In this document: positions 11,787 to 25,399 of the stretch, in pieces | Layout: each line of letters opens with the position of its first letter | How positions within the stretch are numbered: the stretch's first letter is position 1 | NCBI RefSeq assembly: GCF_050947335.1 | Contig: NW_027474125.1 | Span: forward strand, 1-64,000 | Reading direction: 5' to 3' | Source of the DNA: Megachile rotundata | Lineage: Eukaryota; Arthropoda; Insecta; Hymenoptera; Megachilidae | Length of the DNA stretch: 64,000 nucleotides | Program-made: the position numbers and the translations under genes | The notes under the pieces: model-generated | Told to the model about the DNA's origin: nothing | Seen by the model: only the letters and a program-made list of their open reading frames with translations | Database searches by the model: none

Positions 11787-11870
11787 GTATAGTAATTGTC
11801 GTTCCATCGATCATATAAGCATAATATGGCTAATAATATGAGTTAGATTGATAAGAGGTGAGTGTAATAA
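11787..11870 (+). repeat. 84-bp monomer (1-base insertion)
   Basis: The second monomer of the acat cassette here reads gataagaggtgagtg, with one extra G compared with the other copies. The change is private to this copy. Confidence 0.85.
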
Positions 11871-12202
11871 GTATAGTAATTGTCGTTCTATCGATCATAT
11901 AAGCAAAATATGGCTAATAATATGAGTTAGATTGATAATAATAGGAGTAATAAGTATAGTAATTGTCGTTCTATCGATCATATAAGCATAATATGGCTAA
12001 TAATATGAGTTAGATTGATAACAGTGAGTGTAATAAGTATAGTAATTGTCGTTCTATCGATCATATAAGCAAAATATGGCGAATAATATGAGTTAGATTG
12101 ATAATAATAGGAATAATAAGTATAGTAATTGTCGTTCTATCGATCATATAAGCATAATATGGCTAATAATTTGAGTTAGATTGATAACAGTGAGTGTAAT
12201 AA

Positions 12203-12284
12203 GTATAGTAATTGTCGTTCTATCGATCATATAAGCATAATATGGCTATTAATATAAGGTGGATTGATAATATTAGAGTAATAA
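12203..12284 (+). repeat. 82-bp monomer (1-base deletion)
   Basis: A 'gctattaatataagg' monomer whose tail reads gataatattagag instead of gataataattagag. It is a single copy; 416 bases after the previous insertion it brings the register back. Confidence 0.85.
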
Positions 12285-14774
12285 GTATAGTAATTGTCGT
12301 TCTATCGGTCATATAACCACAATATGGCTATTAATGTAAGTTAGATTGATAATAGTGAGTGTAATAAGTATAGTAATTGTCGTTCTATCGATCATATAAG
12401 CACAATATGGCTAATAATATGAGTTAGATTGATAATAATAAGAGTAATAAGTATAGTAATTGTCGTTCTCTCGGTCATATCTGCATAATATGGATAATAA
12501 TATGAGTTAGATTGATAATGATAAGAGTAATGAGTATAGTAATTGTCGTACTATCGATCATATAGGCATAATATGGCTAATAATATGAGTTAGATTGATA
12601 ATAATGGGAGTAATAAGTATAGTAATTGTCGTTCTATCGATCATATAAGCATAATATGGCTAATAATATGAGTTAGATTGATAACAGTGAGTGTAATAAG
12701 TATAGTAATTGTCGTTCTATCGATCATATAAGCATAATATGGCTATTAATATAAGTTAGATTGATAATAATGAGAGTAATAAGTATAGTAATTGTCGTTC
12801 TCTCGCTCATATCTGCATAATATGGATAATAATATGAGTTAGATTGATAATGATAAGAGTAATGAGTATAGTAATTGTCGTTCTATCGATCATATAAGCA
12901 TAATATGGCTAATAATATGAGTTAGATTGATAACAGTGAGTGTAATAAGTATAGTAATTGTCGTTCTATCGATCATATAAGCATAATATGGCTATTAATA
13001 TAAGGTGGATTGATAATAATTAGAGTAATAAGTATAGTAATTGTCGTTCTATCGGTCATATAACCACAATATGGCTAATAATATGAGTTAGATTGATAAC
13101 AGTGAGTGTAATAAGTATAGTAATTGTCGTTCTATCGATCATATAAGCAAAATATGGCTAATAATATGAGTTAGATTGATAATAATAGGAGTAATGAGTA
13201 TAGCAATTGTCGTTCTATCGATCATATCTGCATAATATGGTTAATAATATGAGTTCGATTGAGGACAGTGAGTGAAATAAGTACAGTCATTGTCGTTCTA
13301 TCGATCATATAAGCATAATATGGCTAATAATATGAGTTAGATTGATAATAATAAGAGTAATAAGTATAGTAATTGTCGTTCTATCGATCATATAAGCATA
13401 ATATGGCTAATAATATGAGTTAGATTGGTAATAATAGGAGTAATAAGTATAGTAGTTGTCGTTCTATCTATCATATAAGCATAATATGGCTAATGATATG
13501 AGTTAGATTGATAATAATAAGAGTAATGAGTATAGTAATTGTCGTACTATCGATCATACAACCATAATATGGTTAATAATATGAGTTGGATTGATAACAG
13601 TGAGTGAAATAAGTATAGTCATTGTCGTTCTGTCGATCATATAAATATAATATGGCTAATAATATGAGTTAGATTGATAATAATAAGAGTAATAAGTATA
13701 GTAATTTTCGTTCTATCGATCATATAAGCATAATATGGCTAATAATATGAGTTAGATTGATAATAATAGGAGTAATAAGTATAGTAATTGTCGTTCTCTC
13801 GCTCATATCTGCATAATATGGATAATAATATGAGTTAGATTGATAATGATAAGAGTAATGAGTATAGTAATTGTCGTTCTATCGATCATATAAGCATAAT
13901 ATGGCTAATAATATGAGTTAGATTGATAACAGTGAGTGTAATAAGTATAGTAATTGTCGTTCTATCGATCATATAAGCATAATATGGCTATTAATATAAG
14001 GTGGATTGATAATAATTAGAGTAATAAGTATAGTAATTGTCGTTCTATCGGTCATATAACCACAATATGGCTAATAATATGAGTTAGATTGATAACAGTG
14101 AGTGTAATAAGTATAGTAATTGTCGTTCTATCGATCATATAAGCAAAATATGGCTAATAATATGAGTTAGATTGATAATAATAGGAGTAATGAGTATAGT
14201 AATAGTCGTTCTATCGATCACATCTGCATAATATGGTTAATAATATGAGTTGGATTGAGGACAGTGAGTGAAATAAGTACAGTCATTGTCGTTCTATCGA
14301 TCATATAAGCATAATATGGCTAATAATATGAGTTAGATTGATAATAATAAGAGTAATAAGTATAGTAATTGTCGTTCTATCGATCATATAAGCATAATAT
14401 GGCTAATAATATGAGTTAGATTGATAATAATAAGAGTAATAAGTATAGTAGTTGTCGTTCTATCTATCATATAAGCATAATATGGCTAATGATATGAGTT
14501 AGATTGATAATAATAAGAGTAATGAGTATAGTAATTGTCGTACTATCGATCATACAAGCATAATATGGTTAATAATATGAGTTGGATTGATAACAGTGAG
14601 TGAAATAAGTATAGTCATTGTCGTTCTGTCGATCATATAAATATAATATGGCTAATAATATGAGTTAGATTGATAATAACAAGAGTAATAAGTATAGTAA
14701 TTTTCGTTCTATCGATCATATAAGCATAATATGGCTAATAATATGAGTTAGATTGATAATAATAGGAGTAATAA

Positions 14775-14857
14775 GTATAGTAATGTCGTTCTCTCGGGTC
14801 ATATCTGCATAATATGGATAATAATATGAGTTAGATTGATAATGATAAGAGTAATGA
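14775..14857 (+). repeat. Monomer with paired -1 and +1 indels
   Basis: A ctctcggtc monomer that reads taatgtcg (one T lost) and, 15 bases on, ctcgggtc (one G gained). The total stays 83 bp. Both changes are in short homopolymers, so a read or polishing error is as likely as real variation. Confidence 0.8.
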
Positions 14858-16766
14858 GTATAGTAATTGTCGTACTATCGATCATATAGGCATAATATGG
14901 CTAATAATATGAGTTAGATTGATAATAATAGGAGTAATAAGTATAGTAATTGTCGTTCTATCGATCATATAAGCATAATATGGCTAATAATATGAGTTAG
15001 ATTGATAACAGTGAGTGTAATAAGTACAGTAATTGTCGTTCTATCGATCATATAAGCATAATATGGCTACTAATATAAGTTAGATTGATAATAATAAGAG
15101 TAATAAGTATAGTAATTGTCGTTCTCTCGGTCATATCTGCATAATATGGATAATAATATAAGGTGGATTGATAATAATTAGAGTAATAAGTATAGTAATT
15201 GTCGTTCTATCGGTCATATAACCACAATATGGCTAATAATATGAGTTAGATTGATAACAGTGAGTGTAATAAGTATAGTAATTGTTGTTCTATCGATCAT
15301 ATAAGCAAAATATGGCTAATAATATGAGTTAGATTGATAATAATAGGAGTAATAAGTATAGTAATTGTCCTTCTATCGGTCATATAACCACAATATGGCT
15401 AATAATATGAGTTAGATTGATAACAGTGAGTGTAATAAGTATAGTAATTGTCGTTCTATCGATCATATAAGCAAAATATGGCTAATAATATGAGTTAGAT
15501 TGATAATAATAGGAGTAATGAGTATAGTAATTGTCGTTCTATCGATCATATCTGCATAATATGGTTAATAATATGAGTTGGATTGAGGACAGTGAGTGAA
15601 ATAAGTACAGTCATTGTCGTTCTATCGATCATATAAGCATAATATGGCTAATAATATGAGTTAGATTGATAATAATAAGAGTAATAAGTATAGTAATTGT
15701 CGTTCTATCGATCATATAAGCATAATATGGCTAATAATATGAGTTAGATTGATAATAATAAGAGTAATAAGTATAGTAGTTGTCGTTCTATCTATCATAT
15801 GAGCATAATATGGCGAATGATATGAGTTAGATTGATAATAATAAGAGTAATGAGTATAGTAATTGTCGTACTATCGATCATACAACCATAATATGGTTAA
15901 TAATATGAGTTGGATTGATAACAGTGAGTGAAATAAGTATAGTCATTGTCGTTCTGTCGATCATATAAATATAATATGGCTAATAATATGAGTTAGATTG
16001 ATAATAATAAGAGTAATAAGTATAGTAATTTTTGTTCTATCGATCATATAAGCATAATATGGCTAATAATATGAGTTAGATTGATAATAATAGGAGTAAT
16101 AAGTATAGTAATTGTCGTTCTATCGATCATATAAGCATAATATGGCTAATAATATGAGTTAGATTGATAATAATAGGAGTAATAAGTATAGTAATTGTCG
16201 TTCTATCGATCATATAAGCATAATATGGCTAATAATTTGAGTTAGATTGATAACAGTGAGTGTAATAAGTATAGTAATTGTCGTTCTATCGATCATATAA
16301 GCAAAATATGGCTAATAATATGAGTTAGATTGATAATAATAGGAGTAATAAGTATAGTAATTGTCGTTCTATCGATCATATAAGCATAATATGGCTAATA
16401 ATATGAGTTAGATTGATAACAGTGAGTGTAATAAGTATAGTAATTGTCGTTCTATCGATCATATAAGCAAAATATGGCGAATAATATGAGTTAGATTGAT
16501 AATAATAGGAATAATAAGTATAGTAATTGTCGTTCTATCGATCATATAAGCATAATATGGCTAATAATTTGAGTTAGATTGATAACAGTGAGTGTAATAA
16601 GTATATTAATTGTCGTTCTATCGATCATATAAGCATAATATGGCTATTAATATAAGGTGGATTGATAATAATTAGAGTAATAAGTATAGTAATTGTCGTT
16701 CTATCGGTCATATAACCACAATATGGCTAATAATGTAAGTTAGATTGATAATACTGAGTGTAATAA

Positions 16767-16850
16767 GTATAGTAATTGTCGTTCTATCGATCATATAAGC
16801 ACAATATGGCTAATTAATATGAGTTAGATTGATAATAATAAGAGTAATAA
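16767..16850 (+). repeat. 84-bp monomer (1-base insertion)
   Basis: A gcacaat monomer with taattaatatgag in place of taataatatgag. It is the only copy with this change and shifts the register by +1 for the next 25 kb. Confidence 0.85.
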
Positions 16851-17756
16851 GTATAGTAATTGTCGTTCTCTCGGTCATATCTGCATAATATGGATAATAA
16901 TATGAGTTAGATTGATAATGATAAGAGTAATGAGTATAGTAATTGTCGTACTATCGATCATATAGGCATAATATGGCTAATAATATGAGTTAGATTGATA
17001 ATAATAGGAGTAATAAGTATAGTAATTGTCGTTCTATCGATCATATAAGCATAATATGGCTAATAATATGAGTTAGATTGATAACAGTGAGTGTAATAAG
17101 TATAGTAATTGTCGTTCTATCGATCATATAAGCATAATATGGCTATTAATATAAGTTAGATTGATAATAATAAGAGTAATAAGTATAGTAATTGTCGTTC
17201 TCTCGCTCATATCTGCATAATGTGGATAATAATATGAGTTAGATTGATAATGATAAGAGTAATGAGTATAGTAATTGTCGTTCTATCGATCATATAAGCA
17301 TAATATGGCTAATAATATGAGTTAGATTGATAACAGTGAGTGTAATAAGTATAGTAATTGTCGTTCTATCGATCATATAAGCATAATATGGCTATTAATA
17401 TAAGGTGGATTGATAATAATTAGAGTAATAAGTATAGTAATTGTCGTTCTATCGGTCATATAACCACAATATGGCTAATAATATGAGTTAGATTGATAAC
17501 AGTGAGTGTAATAAGTATAGTAATTGTCGTTCTATCGATCATATAAGCAAAATATGGCTAATAATATGAGTTAGATTGATAATAATAGGAGTAATAAGTA
17601 TAGTAATTGTCGTTCTCTCGGTCATATCTGCATAATATGGATAATAATATGAGTTAGATTGATAATGATAAGAGTAATGAGTATAGTAATTGTCGTACTA
17701 TCGATCATATAGGCATAATATGGCTAATAATATGAGTTAGATTGATAATAATAGGA

Positions 17757-19040
17757 GTAATAAGTATAGTAATTGTCGTTCTATCGATCATATAAGCATA
17801 ATATGGCTATTAATATAAGGTGGATTGATAATAATTAGAGTAATAAGTATAGTAATTGTCGTTCTATCGGTCATATAACCACAATATGGCTAATAATGTG
17901 AGTTAGATTGATAATAGTTAGTGTAATAAGTATAGTAATTGTCGTTCTATCGATCATATAAGCACAATATGGCTAATAATATGAGTTAGATTGATAATAA
18001 TATGAGTAATATGTATAGTAATTGTCGTTCTCTCGGTCATATCTGCATAATATGGATAATAATATGAGTTAGATTGATAATGATAAGAGTAATGAGTATA
18101 GTAATTGTCGTACTATCGATCATATAAGCAAAATATGGCTAATAATATGAGTTAGATTGATAATAATAGGAGTAATAAGTATAGTAATTGTCGTTCTATC
18201 GATCATATAAGCATAATATGGCTAATAATATGAGTTAGATTGATAACAGTGAGTGTAATAAGTATAGTAATTGTCGTTCTATCGATCATATAAGCAAAAT
18301 ATGGCGAATAATATGAGTTAGATTGATAATAATAGGAATAATAAGTATAGTAATTGTCGTTCTATCGATCATATAAGCACAATATGGCTAATAATATGAG
18401 TTAGATTGATAATAATAAGAGTAATAAGTATAGTAATTGTCGTTCTCTCGGTCATATCTGCATAATATGGATAATAATATGAGTTAGATTGATAATGATA
18501 AGAGTAATGAGTATAGTAATTGTCGTACTATCGATCATATAGGCATAATATGGCTAATAATATGAGTTAGATTGATAATAATAGGAGTAATAAGTATAGT
18601 AATTGTAGTTCTATCGATCATATAAGCATAATATGGCTAATAATATGAGTTAGATTGATAACAGTGAGTGTAATAAGTATAGTAATTGTCGTTCTATCGA
18701 TCATATAAGCATAATATGGCTATTAATATAAGTTAGATTGATAATAATAAGAGTAATAAGTATAGTAATTGTCGTTCTCTCGCTCATATCTGCATAATAT
18801 GGATAATAATATGAGTTAGATTGATAATGATAAGAGTAATGAGTATAGTAATTGTCGTTCTATCGATCATATAAGCATAATATGGCTAATAATATGAGTT
18901 AGATTGATAACAGTGAGTGTAATAAATATAGTAATTGTCGTTCTATCGATCATATAAGCATAATATGGCTATTAATATAAGGTGGATTGATAATAATTAG
19001 AGTAATAAGTATAGTAATTGTCGTTCTATCGGTCATATAA
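17757..19040 (+). repeat. 23-monomer duplication, left copy
   Basis: This stretch repeats at 19666-20949 with a displacement of 1909 bp (23 monomers). Shared private markers are gttagtgtaat, aatatgtatag, attgtagttc (18602/20511) and aataaatatag (near 18923/20832). I noticed one difference, gatcgtat near 20196 in the right copy. It lies in the part of the window without type Y blocks. Confidence 0.9.
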
Positions 19041-19665
19041 GCAAAATATGGCTAATAATATGAGTTAGATTGATAATAATAGGAGTAATAAGTATAGTAA
19101 TTGTCGTTCTCTCGGTCATATCTGCATAATATGGATAATAATATGAGTTAGATTGATAATGATAAGAGTAATGAGTATAGTAATTGTCGTACTATCGATC
19201 ATATAGGCATAATATGGCTAATAATATGAGTTAGATTGATAATAATAGGAGTAATAAGTATAGTAATTGTCGTTCTATCGATCATATAAGCATAATATGG
19301 CTAATAATATGAGTTAGATTGATAACAGTGAGTGTAATAAGTATAGTAATTGTCGTTCCATCGATCATATAAGCATAATATGGCTATTAATATAAGTTAG
19401 ATTGATAATAACAAGAGTAATAAGTATAGTAATTGTCGTTCTCTCGGTCATATCTGCATAATATGGATAATAATATGAGTTAGATTGATAACAGTGAGTG
19501 TAATAAGTATAGTAATTGTCGTTCTATCGATCATATAAGCAAAATATGGCTAATAATATGAGTTAGATTGATAATAATAGGAGTAATAAGTATAGTAATT
19601 GTCGTTCTATCGATCATATAAGCATAATATGGCTAATAATATGAGTTAGATTGATAACAGTGAGT

Positions 19666-20949
19666 GTAATAAGTATAGTAATTGTCGTTCTATCGATCAT
19701 ATAAGCATAATATGGCTATTAATATAAGGTGGATTGATAATAATTAGAGTAATAAGTATAGTAATTGTCGTTCTATCGGTCATATAACCACAATATGGCT
19801 AATAATGTGAGTTAGATTGATAATAGTTAGTGTAATAAGTATAGTAATTGTCGTTCTATCGATCATATAAGCACAATATGGCTAATAATATGAGTTAGAT
19901 TGATAATAATATGAGTAATATGTATAGTAATTGTCGTTCTCTCGGTCATATCTGCATAATATGGATAATAATATGAGTTAGATTGATAATGATAAGAGTA
20001 ATGAGTATAGTAATTGTCGTACTATCGATCATATAAGCAAAATATGGCTAATAATATGAGTTAGATTGATAATAATAGGAGTAATAAGTATAGTAATTGT
20101 CGTTCTATCGATCATATAAGCATAATATGGCTAATAATATGAGTTAGATTGATAACAGTGAGTGTAATAAGTATAGTAATTGTCGTTCTATCGATCGTAT
20201 AAGCAAAATATGGCGAATAATATGAGTTAGATTGATAATAATAGGAATAATAAGTATAGTAATTGTCGTTCTATCGATCATATAAGCACAATATGGCTAA
20301 TAATATGAGTTAGATTGATAATAATAAGAGTAATAAGTATAGTAATTGTCGTTCTCTCGGTCATATCTGCATAATATGGATAATAATATGAGTTAGATTG
20401 ATAATGATAAGAGTAATGAGTATAGTAATTGTCGTACTATCGATCATATAGGCATAATATGGCTAATAATATGAGTTAGATTGATAATAATAGGAGTAAT
20501 AAGTATAGTAATTGTAGTTCTATCGATCATATAAGCATAATATGGCTAATAATATGAGTTAGATTGATAACAGTGAGTGTAATAAGTATAGTAATTGTCG
20601 TTCTATCGATCATATAAGCATAATATGGCTATTAATATAAGTTAGATTGATAATAATAAGAGTAATAAGTATAGTAATTGTCGTTCTCTCGCTCATATCT
20701 GCATAATATGGATAATAATATGAGTTAGATTGATAATGATAAGAGTAATGAGTATAGTAATTGTCGTTCTATCGATCATATAAGCATAATATGGCTAATA
20801 ATATGAGTTAGATTGATAACAGTGAGTGTAATAAATATAGTAATTGTCGTTCTATCGATCATATAAGCATAATATGGCTATTAATATAAGGTGGATTGAT
20901 AATAATTAGAGTAATAAGTATAGTAATTGTCGTTCTATCGGTCATATAA
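19666..20949 (+). repeat. 23-monomer duplication, right copy
   Basis: Partner of 17757-19040. It diverges just beyond its end, where this copy has tcggtcatataacc and the left copy has tcggtcatataagc. A further related block with the gttagtgtaat site mutated to tttagtgtaat lies 21 monomers on, near 21569. Confidence 0.9.
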
Positions 20950-23261
20950 CCACAATATGGCTAATAATATGAGTTAGATTGATAACAGTGAGTGTAATAA
21001 GTATAGTAATTGTCGTTCTATCGATCATATAAGCAAAATATGGCTAATAATATGAGTTAGATTGATAATAATAGGAGTAATAAGTATAGTAATTGTCGTT
21101 CTATCGATCATATAAGCATAATATGGCTATTAATATAAGTTAGATTGATAATAATAAGAGTAATAAGTATAGTAATTGTCGTTCTCTCGGTCATATCTGC
21201 ATAATATGGATAATAATATGAGTTAGATTGATAACAGTGAGTGTAATAAGTATAGTAATTGTCGTTCTATCGATCATATAAGCAAAATATGGCTAATAAT
21301 ATGAGTTAGATTGATAATAATAGGAGTAATAAGTATAGTAATTGTCGTTCTATCGATCATATAAGCATAATATGGCTAATAATATGAGTTAGATTGATAA
21401 CAGTGAGTGTAATAAGTATAGTAATTGTCGTTCTATCGATCATATAAGCATAATATGGCTATTAATATAAGGTGGATTGATAATAATTAGAGTAATAAGT
21501 ATAGTAATTGTCGATCTATCGGTCATATAACCACAATATGGCTAATAATGTGAGTTAGATTGATAATATTTAGTGTAATAAGTATAGTAATTGTCGTTCT
21601 ATCGATCATATAAGCACAATATGGCTAATAATATGAGTTAGATTGATAATAATATGAGTAATATGTATAGTAATTGTCGTTCTCTCGGTCATATCTGCAT
21701 AATATGGATAATAATATGAGTTAGATTGATAATGATAAGAGTAATGAGTATAGTAATTGTCGTACTATCGATCATATAAGCAAAATATGGCTAATAATAT
21801 GAGTTAGATTGATAATAATAGGAGTAATAAGTATAGTAATTGTCGTTCTATCGATCATATAAGCATAATATGGCTAATAATATGAGTTAGATTGATAACA
21901 GTGAGTGTAATAAGTATAGTAATTGTCGTTCTATCGATCATATAAGCATAATATGGCTATTAATATAAGGTGGATTGATAATAATTAGAGTAATAAGTAT
22001 AGTAATTGTCGTTCTATCGGTCATATAACCACAATATGGCTAATAATGTAAGTTAGATTGATAATAGTGAGTGTAATAAGTATAGTAATTGTCGTTCTAT
22101 CGATCATATAAGCACAATATGGCTAATAATATGAGTTAGATTGATAATAATAAGAGTAATAAGTATAGTAATTGTCGTTCTCTCGGTCATATCTGCATAA
22201 TATGGATAATAATATGAGTTAGATTGATAATGATAAGAGTAATGAGTATAGTAATTGTCGTACTATCGATCATACAGGCATAATATGGCTAATAATATGA
22301 GTTAGATTGATAATAATAGGAGTAATAAGTATAGTAATTGTCGTTCTATCGATCATATAAGCATAATATGGCTAATAATATGAGTTAGATTGATAACAGT
22401 GAGTGTAATAAGTATAGTAATTGTCGTTCTATCGATCATATAAGCATAATATGGCTATTAATATAAGTTAGATTGATAATAATAAGAGTAATAAGTATAG
22501 TAATTTTCGTTCTCTCGCTCATATCTGCATAATATGGATAATAATATGAGTTAGATTGATAATGATAAGAGTAATGAGTATAGTAATTGTCGTTCTATCG
22601 ATCATATAAGCATAATATGGCTAATAATATGAGTTAGATTGATAACAGTGAGTGTAATAAGTATAGTAATTGTCGTTCTATCGATCATATAAGCATAATA
22701 TGGCTAATAATATGAGTTAGATTGATAATAATAAGAGTAATAAGTATAGTAGTTGTCGTTCTATCTATCATATAAGCATAATATGGCTAATGATATGAGT
22801 TAGATTGATAATAATAAGAGTAATGAGTATAGTAATTGTCGTACTATCGATCATACAACCATAATATGGTTAATAATATGAGTTGGATTGATAACAGTGA
22901 GTGAAATAAGTATAGTCATTGTCGTTCTGTCGATCATATAAATATAATATGGCTAATAATATGAGTTAGATTGATAATAATAAGAGTAATAAGTATAGTA
23001 ATTTTCGTTCTATCGATCATATAAGCATAATATGGCTAATAATATGAGTTAGATTGATAATAATAGGAGTAATAAGTATAGTAATTGTCGTTCTCTCGGT
23101 CATATCTGCATAATATGGATAATAATATGAGTTAGATTGATAATGATAAGAGTAATGAGTATAGTAATTGTCGTACTATCGATCATACAACCATAATATG
23201 GTTAATAATATGAGTTGGATTGATAACAGTGAGTGAAATAAGTATAGTCATTGTCGTTCTG

Positions 23262-25075
23262 TCGATCATATAAATATAATATGGCTAATAATATGAGTTA
23301 GATTGATAATAATAAGAGTAATAAGTATAGTAATTTTCGTTCTATCGATCATATAAGCATAATATGGCTAATAATATGAGTTGGATTGATGATAATAGGA
23401 GTAATAAGTATAGTAATTGTCGTTCTATCGATCATATAAGCATAATATGGCTAATAATATGAGTTAGATTGATAACAGTGAGTGTAATAAGTATAGTAAT
23501 TGTCGTTCTATCGATCATATAAGCGAAATATGGCTAATAATATGAGTTAGATTGATAATAATAGGAGTAATAAGTATAGTAATTGTCGTTCTATCGATCA
23601 TATAAGCATAATATGGCTAATAATATGAGTTAGATTGATAACAGTGAGTGTAATAAGTATAGTAATTGTCGTTCTATCGATCATATAAGCAAAATATGGC
23701 GAATAATATGAGTTAGATTGATAATAATAGGAATAATAAGTATAGTAATTGCCGTTCTATCGATCATATAAGCATAATATGGCTAATAATATGAGTTAGA
23801 TTGATAATAATAAGAGTAATGAGTATAGTAATTGTCGTTCTATCGATCATATCTGCATAATATGGTTAATAATATGAGTTGGATTGAGGACAGTGAGTGA
23901 AATAAGTACAGTCATTGTCGTTCTATCGATCATATAAGCATAATATGGCTAATAATATGAGTTAGATTGATAATAATAAGAGTAATAAGTATAGTAATTG
24001 TCGTTCTATCGATCATATAAGCATAATATGGCTAATAATATGAGTTAGATTGATAATAATAAGAGTAATAAGTATAGTAGTTGTCGTTCTATCTATCATA
24101 TGAGCATAATATGGCGAATGATATGAGTTAGATTGATAATAATAGGAGTAATAAGTATAGTAATTGTCGTTCTATCGATCATATAAGCATAATATGGCTA
24201 ATAATTTGAGTTAGATTGATAACAGTGAGTGTAATAAGTATAGTAATTGTCGTTCTATCGATCATATAAGCAAAATATGGCTAATAATATGAGTTAGATT
24301 GATAATAATAGGAGTAATAAGTATAGTAATTGTCGTTCTATCGATCATATAAGCATAATATGGCTAATAATATGAGTTAGATTGATAACAGTGAGTGTAA
24401 TAAGTATAGTAATTGTCGTTCTATCGATCATATAAGCAAAATATGGCGAATAATATGAGTTAGATTGATAATAATAGGAATAATAAGTATAGTAATTGTC
24501 GTTCTATCGATCATATAAGCATAATATGGCTAATAATTTGAGTTAGATTGATAACAGTGAGTGTAATAAGTATAGTAATTGTCGTTCTATCGATCATATA
24601 AGCATAATATGGCTATTAATATAAGGTGGATTGATAATAGTTAGAGTAATAAGTATAGTAATTGTCGTTCTATCGGTCATATAACCACAATATGGCTAAT
24701 AATGTAAGTTAGATGGATAATAGTGAGTGTAATAAGTATAGTAATTGTCGTTCTATCGATCATATAAGCACAATATGGCTAATAATATGAGTTAGATTGA
24801 TAATAATAAGAGTAATAAGTATAGTAATTGTCGTTCTCTCGGTCATATCTGCATAATATGGATAATAATATGAGTTAGATTGATAATGATAAGAGTAATG
24901 AGTATAGTAATTGTCGTACTATCGATCATATAGGCATAATATGGCTAATAATATGAGTTAGATTGATAATAATAGGAGTAATAAGTATAGTAATTGTCGT
25001 TCTATCGATCATATAAGCATAATATGGCTAATAATATGAGTTAGATTGATAACAGTGAGTGTAATAAGTATAGTA
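23262..25075 (+). repeat. 53-monomer duplication, left copy
   Basis: This 1.8 kb stretch repeats at 27661-29474, displaced by 4399 bp (53 monomers). Shared rare markers include ttgatgataat (23386/27785), gcgaaat and agatggataat (24711/29110). I noticed two differences: gccgttc near 23751 only here, and aggaataat near 27963 only in the right copy. Confidence 0.9.
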
Positions 25076-25316
25076 GTTGTCGTTCTATCTATCATATAAG
25101 CATAATATGGCTAATGATATGAGTTAGATTGATAATAATAAGAGTAATGAGTATAGTAATTGTCGTACTATCGATCATACAACCATAATATGGTTAATAA
25201 TATGAGTTGGATTGATAACAGTGAGTGAAATAAGTATAGTCATTGTCGTTCTGTCGATCATATAAATATAATATGGCTAATAATATGAGTTAGATTGATA
25301 ATAACAAGAGTAATAA

Positions 25317-25399
25317 GTATAGTAATTTTCGTTCTATCGATCATATAAGCATAATATGGCTAATAATATAAGGTGGATTGATAATAATTAGAGTAATAA
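25317..25399 (+). repeat. Hybrid monomer: aattttcg head, aataatataagg tail
   Basis: A type Y head is joined to a type X tail. The same hybrid recurs at 33866-33948 and 40506-40588 (103 and 80 monomers apart), so one exchange event was later copied twice. Confidence 0.85.

Noticed and set aside
18915..18940. AATAAA polyadenylation signals
   Set aside because: aataaatatag occurs only in a few copies (near 7800, 18923, 20832) by a single change from aataagtatag. With no transcript unit, this is a chance match in AT-rich DNA.
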